From contig NZ_LOPU01000040.1 of assembly GCF_001469955.1 (NCBI RefSeq), positions 84,011 to 148,010 on the forward strand: DNA of 64,000 nucleotides, in the 5' to 3' direction. Both the position numbers and the translations under genes were made by a program. Within the stretch, counting starts at the first letter, position 1. Each line of letters begins with the position of its first letter. Shown here piece by piece: positions 1-7,704 of this stretch. The notes beneath the pieces were generated by a model. That model had not been told where the DNA came from, ran no database searches, and saw only the letters and a list, made by a program, of their open reading frames with translations. The DNA is from Haloprofundus marisrubri. Its GTDB lineage: Archaea > Halobacteriota > Halobacteria > Halobacteriales > Haloferacaceae.

Positions 1-1152
1 CAGGCGGTCATCGAGCGCGCTAAATCCGAACTTGATGCCGACGCGATGGCAACCTATCCGCTCCAACCCGGCGAGATCGCCGGTCTCGACCTCTTGGCAG
101 ATGTCGGTGGCGTCCTCTACGACGGTGACGACGCGACCGTCGACGTCGGCTCGGCAACCAACGTTGAAGAAGAAGAGTCGGTCGACTTCGACTCGCTGGC
201 CGATCCTGATGCCATCGCTGAGAAACTCCAGTCGGTCGACGGCGAAACGCGTTATCTTTTCTTCACCGGGAAGGGCGGCGTCGGCAAGAGCACTATCGCC
301 GCGACGTCAGCAACCAAACTCGCCGAAGCGGGGTACGAGACGCTTGTCGTGACGACCGACCCCGCGGCCCATCTCGAAGACATCTTCGGCGAGCCCGTCG
401 GCCACGAACCGACCTCGGTGAGCCAGGTCAATCTCGATGCAGCCCGCATCGACCAGGAGAAGGCCCTCGAAGAGTACCGTCAGCAGGTCCTCGATCACGT
501 CACTGAGATGTACGAGAACAAGGAAGACTCCGAGATTGATGTCGACGCGGCCATCGCCAGCGTTGAGGAAGAATTGGAGTCGCCGTGTGCCGAGGAGATG
601 GCAGCCCTCGAAAAGTTCGTAGCCTACTTCGAGGAGGACGGCTACGATATCGTCGTCTTTGATACTGCGCCGACCGGTCACACCCTGCGACTGCTCGAAC
701 TCCCATCCGATTGGAAGGGGTTCATGGATCTCGGCTCGCTGACGAAGGGTGCGGCTCCCGCGAAGGGCGACCAGTACGATAACGTCATCGAGATAATGCA
801 GAATCCCGACAAAAGCTCGTTCGCCTTCGTCATGTACCCCGAATACACGCCGATGATGGAAGCTCACCGGGCGGCCGAGGACCTGAAAGATCAGGTCGGC
901 ATCGAGACCGCCTTCGTCGTCGCCAACTATCTCCTACCCGAGGAGTACGGTGACAACGCCTTCTTCGCCAACCGTCGGGCCCAACAACAGCAGTATCTCG
1001 GCGAGATCAAGGACCGCTTCGAGACGCCGATGATGCTCGCGCCGCTCCGACAGGACGAGCCAATCGGTCTCAACGAACTCAGCGCGTTCGGCGACGAGGT
1101 GACCGGACTGGGTGCACTCGACGAGCAGGTCACAGAGGTGCCACAACAATGA
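1..1152 (+). CDS. arsA: ArsA-type arsenical pump-driving ATPase, 3' part (5' end outside window)
   Basis: The reading frame is open from base 1, so the gene begins upstream of the window. About 50 residues that look like the end of a first ATPase half (ATYPLQPGEIAGLDLL) are followed by an acidic linker and then a complete second half. That half has the deviant Walker A GKGGVGKST (near base 268) and the switch motif DTAPTGHTLRLL (near base 661). This is the fused two-domain ArsA architecture, a soluble ATPase that hands arsenite or antimonite to a membrane pump. A Cys in ESPCAEEM could be a metalloid ligand. The stop overlaps the next start (ATGA), so translation is coupled to the YlbF-like gene. 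Family call is firm; substrate is inferred. Confidence 0.9.
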   Translation, partial: QAVIERAKSELDADAMATYPLQPGEIAGLDLLADVGGVLYDGDDATVDVGSATNVEEEESVDFDSLADPDAIAEKLQSVDGETRYLFFTGKGGVGKSTIAATSATKLAEAGYETLVVTTDPAAHLEDIFGEPVGHEPTSVSQVNLDAARIDQEKALEEYRQQVLDHVTEMYENKEDSEIDVDAAIASVEEELESPCAEEMAALEKFVAYFEEDGYDIVVFDTAPTGHTLRLLELPSDWKGFMDLGSLTKGAAPAKGDQYDNVIEIMQNPDKSSFAFVMYPEYTPMMEAHRAAEDLKDQVGIETAFVVANYLLPEEYGDNAFFANRRAQQQQYLGEIKDRFETPMMLAPLRQDEPIGLNELSAFGDEVTGLGALDEQVTEVPQQ

Positions 1153-1523
1153 ACGACTCCGAATCCGTCCAGAACGCAGAGGACGCCGTCGAAGAGAAAC
1201 TTCAAACCTTCATCGATGCCGTTGCGGACAGCGAGACTTATCAACAGTTCATTGAGGCCAACACGCAGCTCGAAAGCGACCCCGAAGCGATGGAGCTGCT
1301 CGATGAGTACCGACAGAAGCAGCGACAGATGCAACAGAACTTCGATCAAGAACTCATGGCTGAGCTCCAAGAGATCCAGACAGAACTCTCGGAAAACGAG
1401 ACGATTAAGCAGCACAGGGAAGCCCAGTCGGCACTAGTCGAGTTGCTCCAGAAGACCAACGACGTAATCAGCGAGCCGATCGGTATGGAGTTCGCTCAGT
1501 CGACGGGAGGTGGGTGCTGTTGA
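1149..1523 (+). CDS. YlbF/YmcA-family small helical protein with Cys-Cys tail
   Basis: A 124-residue, almost wholly helical acidic protein with the YlbF/YmcA pattern of repeated Gln/Glu-rich helices (for example YRQKQRQMQQNF). Bacterial relatives are RNase Y accessory or regulatory proteins; the archaeal role is unknown. The C-terminus departs from the family core and ends in GGGCC, a possible soft-metal or metalloid ligand. Its ATG overlaps the arsA stop (ATGA) and its end overlaps the next gene, so all three look like one translationally coupled operon. A link to arsenic handling is inferred only from this context and the Cys tail. Confidence 0.75.
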   Translation: MNDSESVQNAEDAVEEKLQTFIDAVADSETYQQFIEANTQLESDPEAMELLDEYRQKQRQMQQNFDQELMAELQEIQTELSENETIKQHREAQSALVELLQKTNDVISEPIGMEFAQSTGGGCC

Positions 1524-1702
1524 ACACCGATGACCAAGAGGTATTGGCGGCCGCCGAGGAACTCGGCGAGGAGCTTCGAAACGCCCAACAGAAATCAAGC
1601 CAGCTCGAATTTAACTCATTGCTGCTGCGCTGCAACGATGCGATCACCGAGGAGATCGGCGTCGACTATGGCGATGCTTGCGATACTGACGATTGCTGTT
1701 AG
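1520..1702 (+). CDS. Small YlbF-like protein with Cys-rich tail
   Basis: A 60-residue protein resembling a shortened YlbF core, ending in DACDTDDCC, so it repeats the Cys-Cys tail of its upstream neighbour. I chose the TTG at 1520 because GGAGGT at 1506-1511 sits 8 bases in front of it; a GTG at 1514 is too close to that site. The TTG overlaps the stop of the preceding gene. No paralogue of known function is recognised; co-transcription with arsA and the tail suggest metal or metalloid binding, which is inference. Confidence 0.65.
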   Translation: MNTDDQEVLAAAEELGEELRNAQQKSSQLEFNSLLLRCNDAITEEIGVDYGDACDTDDCC

Positions 1703-1769
1703 TCGACAATTTCTACCCTGATTTCGACGCAACCCTCAATCTACAACATTAGCACAAGGCGATTGAGAT

Positions 1770-2230
1770 GCCGGACTTGCTGGACCCGTTTTCAGATCGG
1801 GCCCGTCGGATGACCGATGCCTACAGTGCGGATATCGAAATTACCGAACGGTTGAAAGCAGGTGGCTCTGTCCCGTCGAGTATCGCAGAGAGTGCAGTTC
1901 GAGCTGAACCACTTGATGATGAGTCTCCTGAGCGGCATCCTGCTCCGTATTCGTTTTTGCGGATGGTCCGACTCCTTATCTACCGAGAAACTGCACCGCG
2001 TGCGAGCCTTGCTCGACGTGAACAGATACCGATTCAACGGCAACCTCCTGTCCATTTTCGTTCATCGTCTGGATAGCCTCTCGCCCGTCACCGTGGATAC
2101 GTTTCGGGATCAGATAGTTTACGTCGAGGTTCGAGAGCGTCTGGTACATCGATTTTCGAGTCAAACTTTCGGGCTTCCAGTGCCGATAGCTGGCTCGGTC
2201 AGTCACAGATTCCGGTTCCATCGACAGAAT
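1770..2230 (-). pseudogene. Remnant of an IS transposase (IS4-like, decayed)
   Basis: On the minus strand two frames read as successive pieces of a haloarchaeal transposase. One (about 2215-1995) contains LDVNYLIPKRIHGDGREAI and AVESVSVHVEQGSH. The next frame continues near 2000 with SVDKESDHPQKRIRSR. A stop plus a frame change near 1995-2005, no start codon and no intact catalytic domain mark it as a relic. No terminal inverted repeats were seen. Identity rests on remembered family resemblance, so confidence is moderate. Its GC content is lower than the flanking genes. Confidence 0.45.
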
Positions 2231-3275
2231 GCTTTTGGCCGCGCTCAGCGAAATTCTCCCATGACTACGACCGCGCCAGCACCGTCGAAACACTCTCGAC
2301 TCGGACCGACGACCAGGGACTCGCTTCGGACCCCTTCGTGACTGCGATTCGGACCCGCGAGCTGCAGGTCATCGAAGACGTCGCCACCGACGCACGAGCC
2401 AGTCCGTGGCGGGAATTCGCGCTGAGACACGGGGCGCGCTCGTGTTTCAGCATTCCTCTCACCTACGAAGAGTCCGTCTACGGTGTACTCGTGGTTATGG
2501 GACGACGCCAGCCCAGCAACACGGTGATCTGGACGTGCTCGCGGAACTCGGCCGGACGATCGCCCACGCGATTCACGCCGCCGAACGCAGCGTGACCAAC
2601 CGGATGGACAGCGTGACCGAACTCACACTTCGAACGACGGCGATGACGTCGCCGCTGCGTCGCCTCGCCCAAGCCACGGGTGCTGAAATCGCGTTCGAAG
2701 GGCTGGTGCCAGGCTCGGACGACACGCCAACGGTGTTCTTCACCACGACGGGGACCACGCCCGAGGCCCTGATGGCTGCCAGTGAGGACGTCCTCGCGGT
2801 CCGGGAACTGGTCTACCTCGCCGACCGCGAAGAGAGAGGCCTGTTCAAGGCCCACCTCACCGATCCGATTCTGGCGTCGTACCTGCTCGAACACGACGCA
2901 AGAGTACGCTCGCTCACGATCGGTGCGGCGGCCGCGACTATCGTCGTCGACCTCCCGTCGGCCGCCGATGTCCGCGAGGTTATCGAGGACATCGAGCAGA
3001 CCGTGCCCGATATCGAACTCCTGTCGCGCCGAACGCGGACGCAGTCCCCCGAGAAGGGTGTGGTGTCCCAGACCGCGGTGCTGGATCGACTCACGCCACG
3101 CCAGCAAGAGGTTCTCCAGTTGGCCTACCGGAGCGGCTACTTCGAATCACCCCGCGTTCAGACGGGCAAAGACCTCGCCGATGCCCTCGGCATCTCGCCG
3201 TCTACGTTCACGAATCACATCCGTGGCGCGGAACGCGGCCTCCTGAACGTGGTGTTCGATAACGGACAACGATGA
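2230..3275 (+). pseudogene. Frameshifted bacterio-opsin-activator-type regulator (GAF plus HTH-10)
   Basis: The first frame encodes a GAF segment (TAIRTRELQVIEDVATD, then SVYGVLVVMG near 2497). The reading then jumps to another frame that continues seamlessly as DLDVLAELGRTIAHAIHAAE, through a BAT-type middle domain, to the HTH-10 segment (LTPRQQEVLQLAYRSGYF, then LADALGISPSTFTNHI). The break lies about 2497-2525. No proper start or N-terminal sensor is visible; the 5' side runs into transposase debris. Intact homologues are transcription factors with PAS/GAF sensors. The last 230 residues could still be expressed from an internal start, but the gene is most simply a pseudogene. Confidence 0.75.
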
Positions 3276-3376
3276 CGATGGTACGTGGGCCGAATGCTAG
3301 ATAATTCGGTCTGGCACTGCTGCGAGACGAACATTTTCTTAACAGGCCTTTCGTCCGGACACTGTCTACGGAGCCC

Positions 3377-3637
3377 ATGGCTATTGACGAACCCGTGGAC
3401 AGGTCGGGTGAATCAACGCAGTCCGAGCGGTCACTCCTCACGGCCGAAGACAACGAACTCTCGGAAATGCCCGGTGTCCTGAGTCAGCAGACCGACCGAC
3501 GCATCCTGATTCACCCACTCTCCCACGACGGCCCGATACCAGTGGAGTCATTGGCGGCACAGTTCGCGGCGCCCGGCGCGTCCGAGCCTCCCGAGCCCCC
3601 GGACGGACCCACAGACCGAAAGCAAGAGGGGCCGTGA
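3377..3637 (+). CDS. Small hypothetical protein, possible degenerate winged-helix domain
   Basis: An 86-residue acidic protein. The middle (DRRILIHPLSHDGPIPVESLAAQF) resembles the first helices of the haloarchaeal DUF7344-type winged-helix fold, and the C-terminal 20 residues are Pro/Glu-rich. It overlaps the following DUF7344-type gene by one base (TGATG), so the two are probably translated together. It may be a shortened paralogue that partners with or modulates the next protein; this is inference. No function is assigned. Confidence 0.55.
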   Translation: MAIDEPVDRSGESTQSERSLLTAEDNELSEMPGVLSQQTDRRILIHPLSHDGPIPVESLAAQFAAPGASEPPEPPDGPTDRKQEGP

Positions 3638-3978
3638 TGACGAGGGAGTCACAGTCGGCAGCGCCGGCGATGGATACGATGCTGGATATCCTGGCGAACA
3701 GGTATCGCCGGCGAGTGCTCGTTGCGCTGCTGGACCACAACCCACAGGACGACGACGAGACGCAGATTCCCGACGACGCGGCCCCGGACGACGAAGACCC
3801 AGAAGAGCTACTGCTCCAAATGCGCCACGTCCACCTTCCCAAACTAGAGGAAGCGGGATTCATCGAGTGGGATCAGGAGACGAACAGTGTCACGAAAGGC
3901 CCACAGTTCGAGGAGATTCGGCCGTTACTGGAGTTGATGGCCAACCACGGCGACGAGTTGCCCGACGACTGGCTCTGA
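3637..3978 (+). CDS. DUF7344-type winged-helix domain protein
   Basis: A 113-residue protein. The N-terminal DILANRYRRRVLVALLDHNP and later LPKLEEAGFIEWDQETNSV match the haloarchaeal DUF7344/ArsR-like winged helix, a likely DNA-binding regulator. A long acidic insertion (residues about 32-50) sits in the loop between the first helices. ATG at 3637 is preferred to GTG at 3634 because the purine-rich stretch at 3624-3630 is better spaced. Overlap with the preceding gene indicates coupling. Target genes are unknown. Confidence 0.7.
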   Translation: MTRESQSAAPAMDTMLDILANRYRRRVLVALLDHNPQDDDETQIPDDAAPDDEDPEELLLQMRHVHLPKLEEAGFIEWDQETNSVTKGPQFEEIRPLLELMANHGDELPDDWL

Positions 3979-4022
3979 GTCTCTAGCGTCGTCTCTGTCG
4001 TTGCAATCAACGATTAGTTCGA

Positions 4023-4691
4023 TTACACCCGCGCGACGAACCGAACCGGTGCACCGTCACCGTCTCGAATCTTGACGGGGAAGCCTTGCAGTTCGAGTCG
4101 TTTACCGACAAGCACGTCGAGGTTCGTCAGATTCTCTGCGACGAGCACGCCTTCGCCCAACAGTGTTCGATGAACGGGGAACTCCATCCATCCCTCCGGT
4201 CGCTCCGGCGGTGGAATATCCGGCGTCAGCGTATCCATCGCAATCATCTTCACGCCCCGTTCGACCAACCACTCCGCGAGGTCGACCGAGAGCCACGGAT
4301 GTGAGACGTACGTCGGCGTCCCGAACTTCTCCTGCCATCCGGTGTACAGCACGACGATATCGCCCTCTCGAACGTCGCCGTCCGCCGCTTCGACGTCATT
4401 GACGGTTATCTCTCGGGCGTCGTCGACCGAGACGTCGAGGACGACACCTTCGCCGGCGAACCGGTCGAGCGACAACTCGTCTATCGTCGCGCCGCCCTCT
4501 ACGAAATGTCGCGGGGCGTCGACGTGGGTCCCGAGGTGGGTCGCCGCCGTGTATCGCTGGACGTTGATTCGGTCTTCGGCGACATCCCGTATCGTCTCGA
4601 ACGTCGGCGCTGGAACCGCCGGCGGATGCGGCATCTCCTCTGAGAACGGCTGTGAAAGGTCGACCCACCGATTCTCGTTTTCGTCGCTCAT
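4023..4691 (-). CDS. Cyclase-family metal hydrolase (kynurenine formamidase-like)
   Basis: 222 residues with the family signature HLGTHVDAPRHF: His52, His56, Asp58 and His62 are the expected metal ligands in HxGTHxDxPxH. Members hydrolyse cyclic or amide-like substrates such as N-formylkynurenine, or act as putative cyclases. Length is normal. Its ATG overlaps the stop of the dehydrogenase gene at 4688 (ATGA), so it is the downstream gene of a two-gene operon. With a beta-hydroxyacid dehydrogenase as partner, a lactone- or amide-opening step in acid catabolism is plausible; the substrate is not deducible. Confidence 0.85.
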   Translation of the reverse strand: MSDENENRWVDLSQPFSEEMPHPPAVPAPTFETIRDVAEDRINVQRYTAATHLGTHVDAPRHFVEGGATIDELSLDRFAGEGVVLDVSVDDAREITVNDVEAADGDVREGDIVVLYTGWQEKFGTPTYVSHPWLSVDLAEWLVERGVKMIAMDTLTPDIPPPERPEGWMEFPVHRTLLGEGVLVAENLTNLDVLVGKRLELQGFPVKIRDGDGAPVRFVARV

Positions 4692-5566
4692 GGCTCCGAT
4701 CCGAGCGCCTCGTACAGTTTCACGACGGCCGAGGCGTCCAACTCACCGTACCCCATCGCTTCACCGACGCGGTAGAGACCGCTGCCGCCGCCCAAGAGCA
4801 GCGGAACGTCGTTGTCGGCGGCGAACGACTCGGCCAACGAGACGTCTTTGCGCATCAGTGATAGCGTGAACTCGGAGTCGTACTCGTCGGGGATGACGAA
4901 CCGCTCCATATCCCGGTCGAGCGCGTACGACGCTCCCGACGAGTCCGCGAGCGTCTCGGCGAACGTCTCGTCGTCGACTCCGGCCGCTCGCGCCATCGAC
5001 AGCGCCTCGAACAGCACCAACTGGTTGAGGCCGAGTACGTAGTTGTTCACCACTTTCAGCGTCACGCCGACACCCGTCGGCCCGACGTGGTGAATCGTCT
5101 CGCTGATGGTCTCCAACACGGGGCGGACGCGTTCGACCGTTTCGTCGGACCCGCCGACGAGAACGGTGAGCGTCCCCTTCTCGGCGTTGCGTGCGCCGCC
5201 GCTGACGGGCGCGTCGAGGAATTCGACGTCGGCGGCCTCGCAAGCGTCGGCGACGCGTTCGGACGCCCCCGGAGAGACGGTGCTCGTATCGACGAGTACG
5301 TCCCCCGACGCCATCCCGCTCAGGACACCATCCTCACCCAGCGTCGCCGCGTGTAACGCACCATCGCTCGGCAACGAGAGGAAGACGATATCGGCCCGTT
5401 CTCCGACGTCAGCTCCCGAATCGGCCGCTGTCGCGCCCTGTTGTTCGAGCGCTTCGACCCGTGCCGGGTCGATGTCGAAGACGACGATATCGTACGCTTC
5501 GGCCAGTACCTCGGCGATTCGACCGCCGATGTTTCCTAATCCGACGACGCCGACGGTTTCCGACAT
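4688..5566 (-). CDS. 3-hydroxyisobutyrate dehydrogenase-family NAD(P) oxidoreductase
   Basis: 292 residues. N-terminal Rossmann motif VGLGNIGGRIAEVL, substrate motif DAPVSGGARNAEKGTL and the catalytic-Lys segment TLKVVNNYVLG are the beta-hydroxyacid dehydrogenase hallmarks (3-hydroxyisobutyrate, tartronate semialdehyde and glyoxylate reductase group). The frame extends upstream to 5620, but ATG at 5566 is preferred: GGAGGAG lies just in front of it and the Rossmann fold starts right after. It is divergent from a second enzyme of the same family at 5821, with an inverted-repeat-rich promoter region between. Exact substrate unknown. Confidence 0.87.
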   Translation of the reverse strand: MSETVGVVGLGNIGGRIAEVLAEAYDIVVFDIDPARVEALEQQGATAADSGADVGERADIVFLSLPSDGALHAATLGEDGVLSGMASGDVLVDTSTVSPGASERVADACEAADVEFLDAPVSGGARNAEKGTLTVLVGGSDETVERVRPVLETISETIHHVGPTGVGVTLKVVNNYVLGLNQLVLFEALSMARAAGVDDETFAETLADSSGASYALDRDMERFVIPDEYDSEFTLSLMRKDVSLAESFAADNDVPLLLGGGSGLYRVGEAMGYGELDASAVVKLYEALGSEP

Positions 5567-5675
5567 AGTCACTCCTCCGCCCGTCGTCGGTTCGCCGTTC
5601 GCTGTTTCCTCGTTGTCCATCGTCCGCTACCCGTCGCCTCGCGAAGCGTTTCGCTACGGTAATCGCTCATGTGCA

Positions 5676-5719
5676 GTGATACACGTTGTCACGTGTCGGA
5701 TATTGAATCTTCGTATCAC
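5676..5719. promoter_or_regulatory. Nested inverted repeats in a divergent promoter region
   Basis: Between the two divergent dehydrogenase genes, GTGATAC (5676-5682) is matched by GTATCAC (5713-5719). Inside and overlapping lies ACACGT-TGTC-ACGTGT (5681-5696), a perfect inverted repeat with a 4-base centre. The placement suits a shared operator for both transcription units. The regulator is unknown; the island's IclR protein is one candidate, but these sites do not match the motif near its own gene. Confidence 0.45.
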
Positions 5720-5820
5720 GGCCTGCCGCACCGGAAGCGTTGAATCACCCGCGGGCCGACTACGGGCGACAGCCTCCGCGGGGCGTGGAGTTAAGACGGT
5801 CCGGTGAGGGTAATCGACGT

Positions 5821-6693
5821 ATGGTAGCCGTTGGAGTCATCGGACTCGGCCAGATGGGCGGCCCGATAACTGAACATCTCCTCACAGACCACGACGTGAC
5901 CGTCTTCGACCTCGACCGCAGCGCCGTCGACCGACTGGCGGCCGACGGAGCGACACCGGCAGAGACCGCCGCCGACGCCGTCGCCGGTGTCGACGTGGTC
6001 TTTCTCTCGCTGCCGACCCCGGACATCGTCGAAGCCGTCGTCGAAGAGACTGCGACGGCGTTCGACTCCGGGTCGGTTCTCGTCGACCTCTCTACCTCGA
6101 CGCCGTCGACGACAGGCCGCGTCGCGGAACTCCTCGCCGACCACGACGTCGACGTTCTCGGTGCGCCGGTCAGTGGAGGGCCTTCGGGTGCGGAAGCCGG
6201 AACGCTCTCGGTGATGGTCGGCGGCGACGAGGCAGTGTACGAGGCCACTCTCCCGATTTTCGAGTCGTTCGCCTCGGACGTGTTCCACGTCGGCGACCAA
6301 CCGGGTCACGGCCACGCAGTGAAACTACTGAACAACTATCTCTCGTTTGCGGGCTTTCTGGCGACCTCCGAGGCGGTCGCACTCGGTCGCTCGGCCGGAC
6401 TCGACGGCGAGACGCTCGTCGACGTGTTCAGCGCCGGCAGCGGGCGCAACAGCGCCACGGAGCAGAAGTTCCCCGAGTACGTGCTGCCAGAGGCGTACGA
6501 CATGGGTTTCTCGCTCGAACTGATGGAGAAAGACATCCGTCTGTTTCAGGAGTTCGCGGAGGCGAACGACGCCTCCGCACTGCTCGGCGGCGTCGTCCGC
6601 AATCTGGTCGGCTACGCGCGGGCCCAACAGGGTGGCGACGCCGACATGACTCGCGCCTACGAGTTCGTCGAACGACAGATGACTCGGAGATAG
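5821..6693 (+). CDS. 3-hydroxyisobutyrate dehydrogenase-family NAD(P) oxidoreductase, second copy
   Basis: 290 residues with GLGQMGGPI (Rossmann), APVSGGPSGAEAGTL (substrate loop) and HAVKLLNNYLS (catalytic Lys). ATG at 5821 is chosen because the Rossmann fold begins immediately and GGTGAGGG lies about 9 bases upstream; the open frame runs further 5' without family similarity. It is paralogous to, and divergent from, the enzyme at 4688-5566. It is followed by a DapA-like gene on the same strand. The pairing suggests reduction or oxidation of a 3-hydroxyacid or semialdehyde linked to aldol chemistry. Confidence 0.87.
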   Translation: MVAVGVIGLGQMGGPITEHLLTDHDVTVFDLDRSAVDRLAADGATPAETAADAVAGVDVVFLSLPTPDIVEAVVEETATAFDSGSVLVDLSTSTPSTTGRVAELLADHDVDVLGAPVSGGPSGAEAGTLSVMVGGDEAVYEATLPIFESFASDVFHVGDQPGHGHAVKLLNNYLSFAGFLATSEAVALGRSAGLDGETLVDVFSAGSGRNSATEQKFPEYVLPEAYDMGFSLELMEKDIRLFQEFAEANDASALLGGVVRNLVGYARAQQGGDADMTRAYEFVERQMTRR

Positions 6694-6758
6694 CGTTCCG
6701 TCGGACGACAGATGACTCGGACGTAGGTTTTCCCCGACGATAGATAACACGGAGATAG
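6670..6758 (+). repeat. Three tandem degenerate copies of a gene's 3' end
   Basis: The last codons of the dehydrogenase gene (GACAGATGACTCGGAGATAG core) recur twice downstream with about 33-base spacing: 6670-6693, 6704-6726 (GACAGATGACTCGGACGTAG core) and 6736-6758 (GATAGATAACACGGAGATAG core). The copies become progressively more degenerate. The third ends just before the TATA-like ATTTTTACC of the next gene. It looks like local duplication by slippage or unequal crossing-over; a regulatory role cannot be excluded. Confidence 0.7.
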
Positions 6759-6798
6759 ATTTTTACCCTCCATCCGTAATCGTTCGTACGAGACAACT

Positions 6799-7686
6799 AT
6801 GACGAGTCCAATCACGGGTGTCGTCGCGCCAGTGGTAACGCCGATAAACGACCAAGGGAACCTCGCGCCCGACCGAGTCGCCGACAGCGTCGCGTTCACG
6901 ATGGAGTGTGGCTGTCACGCCGTCGTCGCCTCCGGAACCGGTGTCCAAGAGACCGCCGCACTCGCGCCCGATGAACGGAAGACGCTGATTAGCGAAACCG
7001 TCGCCGCCGTCGACGGCGAAGTTCCCGTCCTCGCGGGCGTCTCGTATCCTGCCCAGTCGGTCGTCTCCGACCTCGTCTCGCACGCCGAGGAAGAGGGCGT
7101 CGACGGCCTGCTCGCCATGCCGCCGTGGGGAATGCCGCCGAGTCACGACGCTATCGTCCGCTACTACGAGGCCATCGCCGAGGAGACGGAGCTCCCGATT
7201 CTCGTCTACAACAACCCCGCTGTCACGGTCGATATGGCCAAAGAAACGATGCGCGACGTCGCCCGCATCGACGGCGTCGACTACGTCAAGGAGAGTTCGC
7301 GGGACTGGCAGAAAGTCGGCTGGCTCCTCGAACGCATCCACCACGAAGGCCACGCGGAGGTGTTCACGACTATGGACGTTCTCCTTTCGACGTTGCAGGC
7401 CGGCGGGTCGGGCGCGGTCATCCCCGCGCCGGCGACGGTGCCCGCGATGCGCGTCTACGATGCCTACCAGTCCGGCGACGTAGAGTCGGCCGTCGCCGCC
7501 CAGCGCAGTTTCGGGACGTTCCCCCCGGACGAGGTGTCGACCGGACTCACCGCCGTCTGCAAGACCGCGACGCGTCTCTCGGGCGTCGACGTCGGTTCGC
7601 CGCGGCCGCCGTACGACGACGTCGGCGAGGAGGGTCGCGAAGCTATCGACGCGTGGCTCGACGAGCAGGACGTTCCGAAACTGTAA
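6799..7686 (+). CDS. DapA/NanA-superfamily aldolase or dehydratase
   Basis: 295 residues, a typical length for the dihydrodipicolinate synthase/N-acetylneuraminate lyase TIM barrel. Lys164 in YVKESS is the Schiff-base lysine and Tyr137 in LVYNNP the partner tyrosine; SGTGVQET replaces the usual GTTGE phosphate or carboxylate-binding loop. The family includes lysine biosynthesis, sialate lyase, KDG aldolase and dehydratases; here catabolic neighbours favour pyruvate-forming aldol cleavage of a hydroxy-keto acid. It follows the dehydrogenase at 5821-6693 on the same strand and is convergent with the hydrolase gene. Confidence 0.85.
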   Translation: MTSPITGVVAPVVTPINDQGNLAPDRVADSVAFTMECGCHAVVASGTGVQETAALAPDERKTLISETVAAVDGEVPVLAGVSYPAQSVVSDLVSHAEEEGVDGLLAMPPWGMPPSHDAIVRYYEAIAEETELPILVYNNPAVTVDMAKETMRDVARIDGVDYVKESSRDWQKVGWLLERIHHEGHAEVFTTMDVLLSTLQAGGSGAVIPAPATVPAMRVYDAYQSGDVESAVAAQRSFGTFPPDEVSTGLTAVCKTATRLSGVDVGSPRPPYDDVGEEGREAIDAWLDEQDVPKL

Positions 7687-7704
7687 CAGCGGCCACTACG
7701 ACGC

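Noticed and set aside
252..867. Minus-strand open frames inside arsA
   Set aside because: GC-rich haloarchaeal genes leave long open antisense frames; these are not acidic and show no motifs, whereas the plus-strand frame is a clear ATPase.
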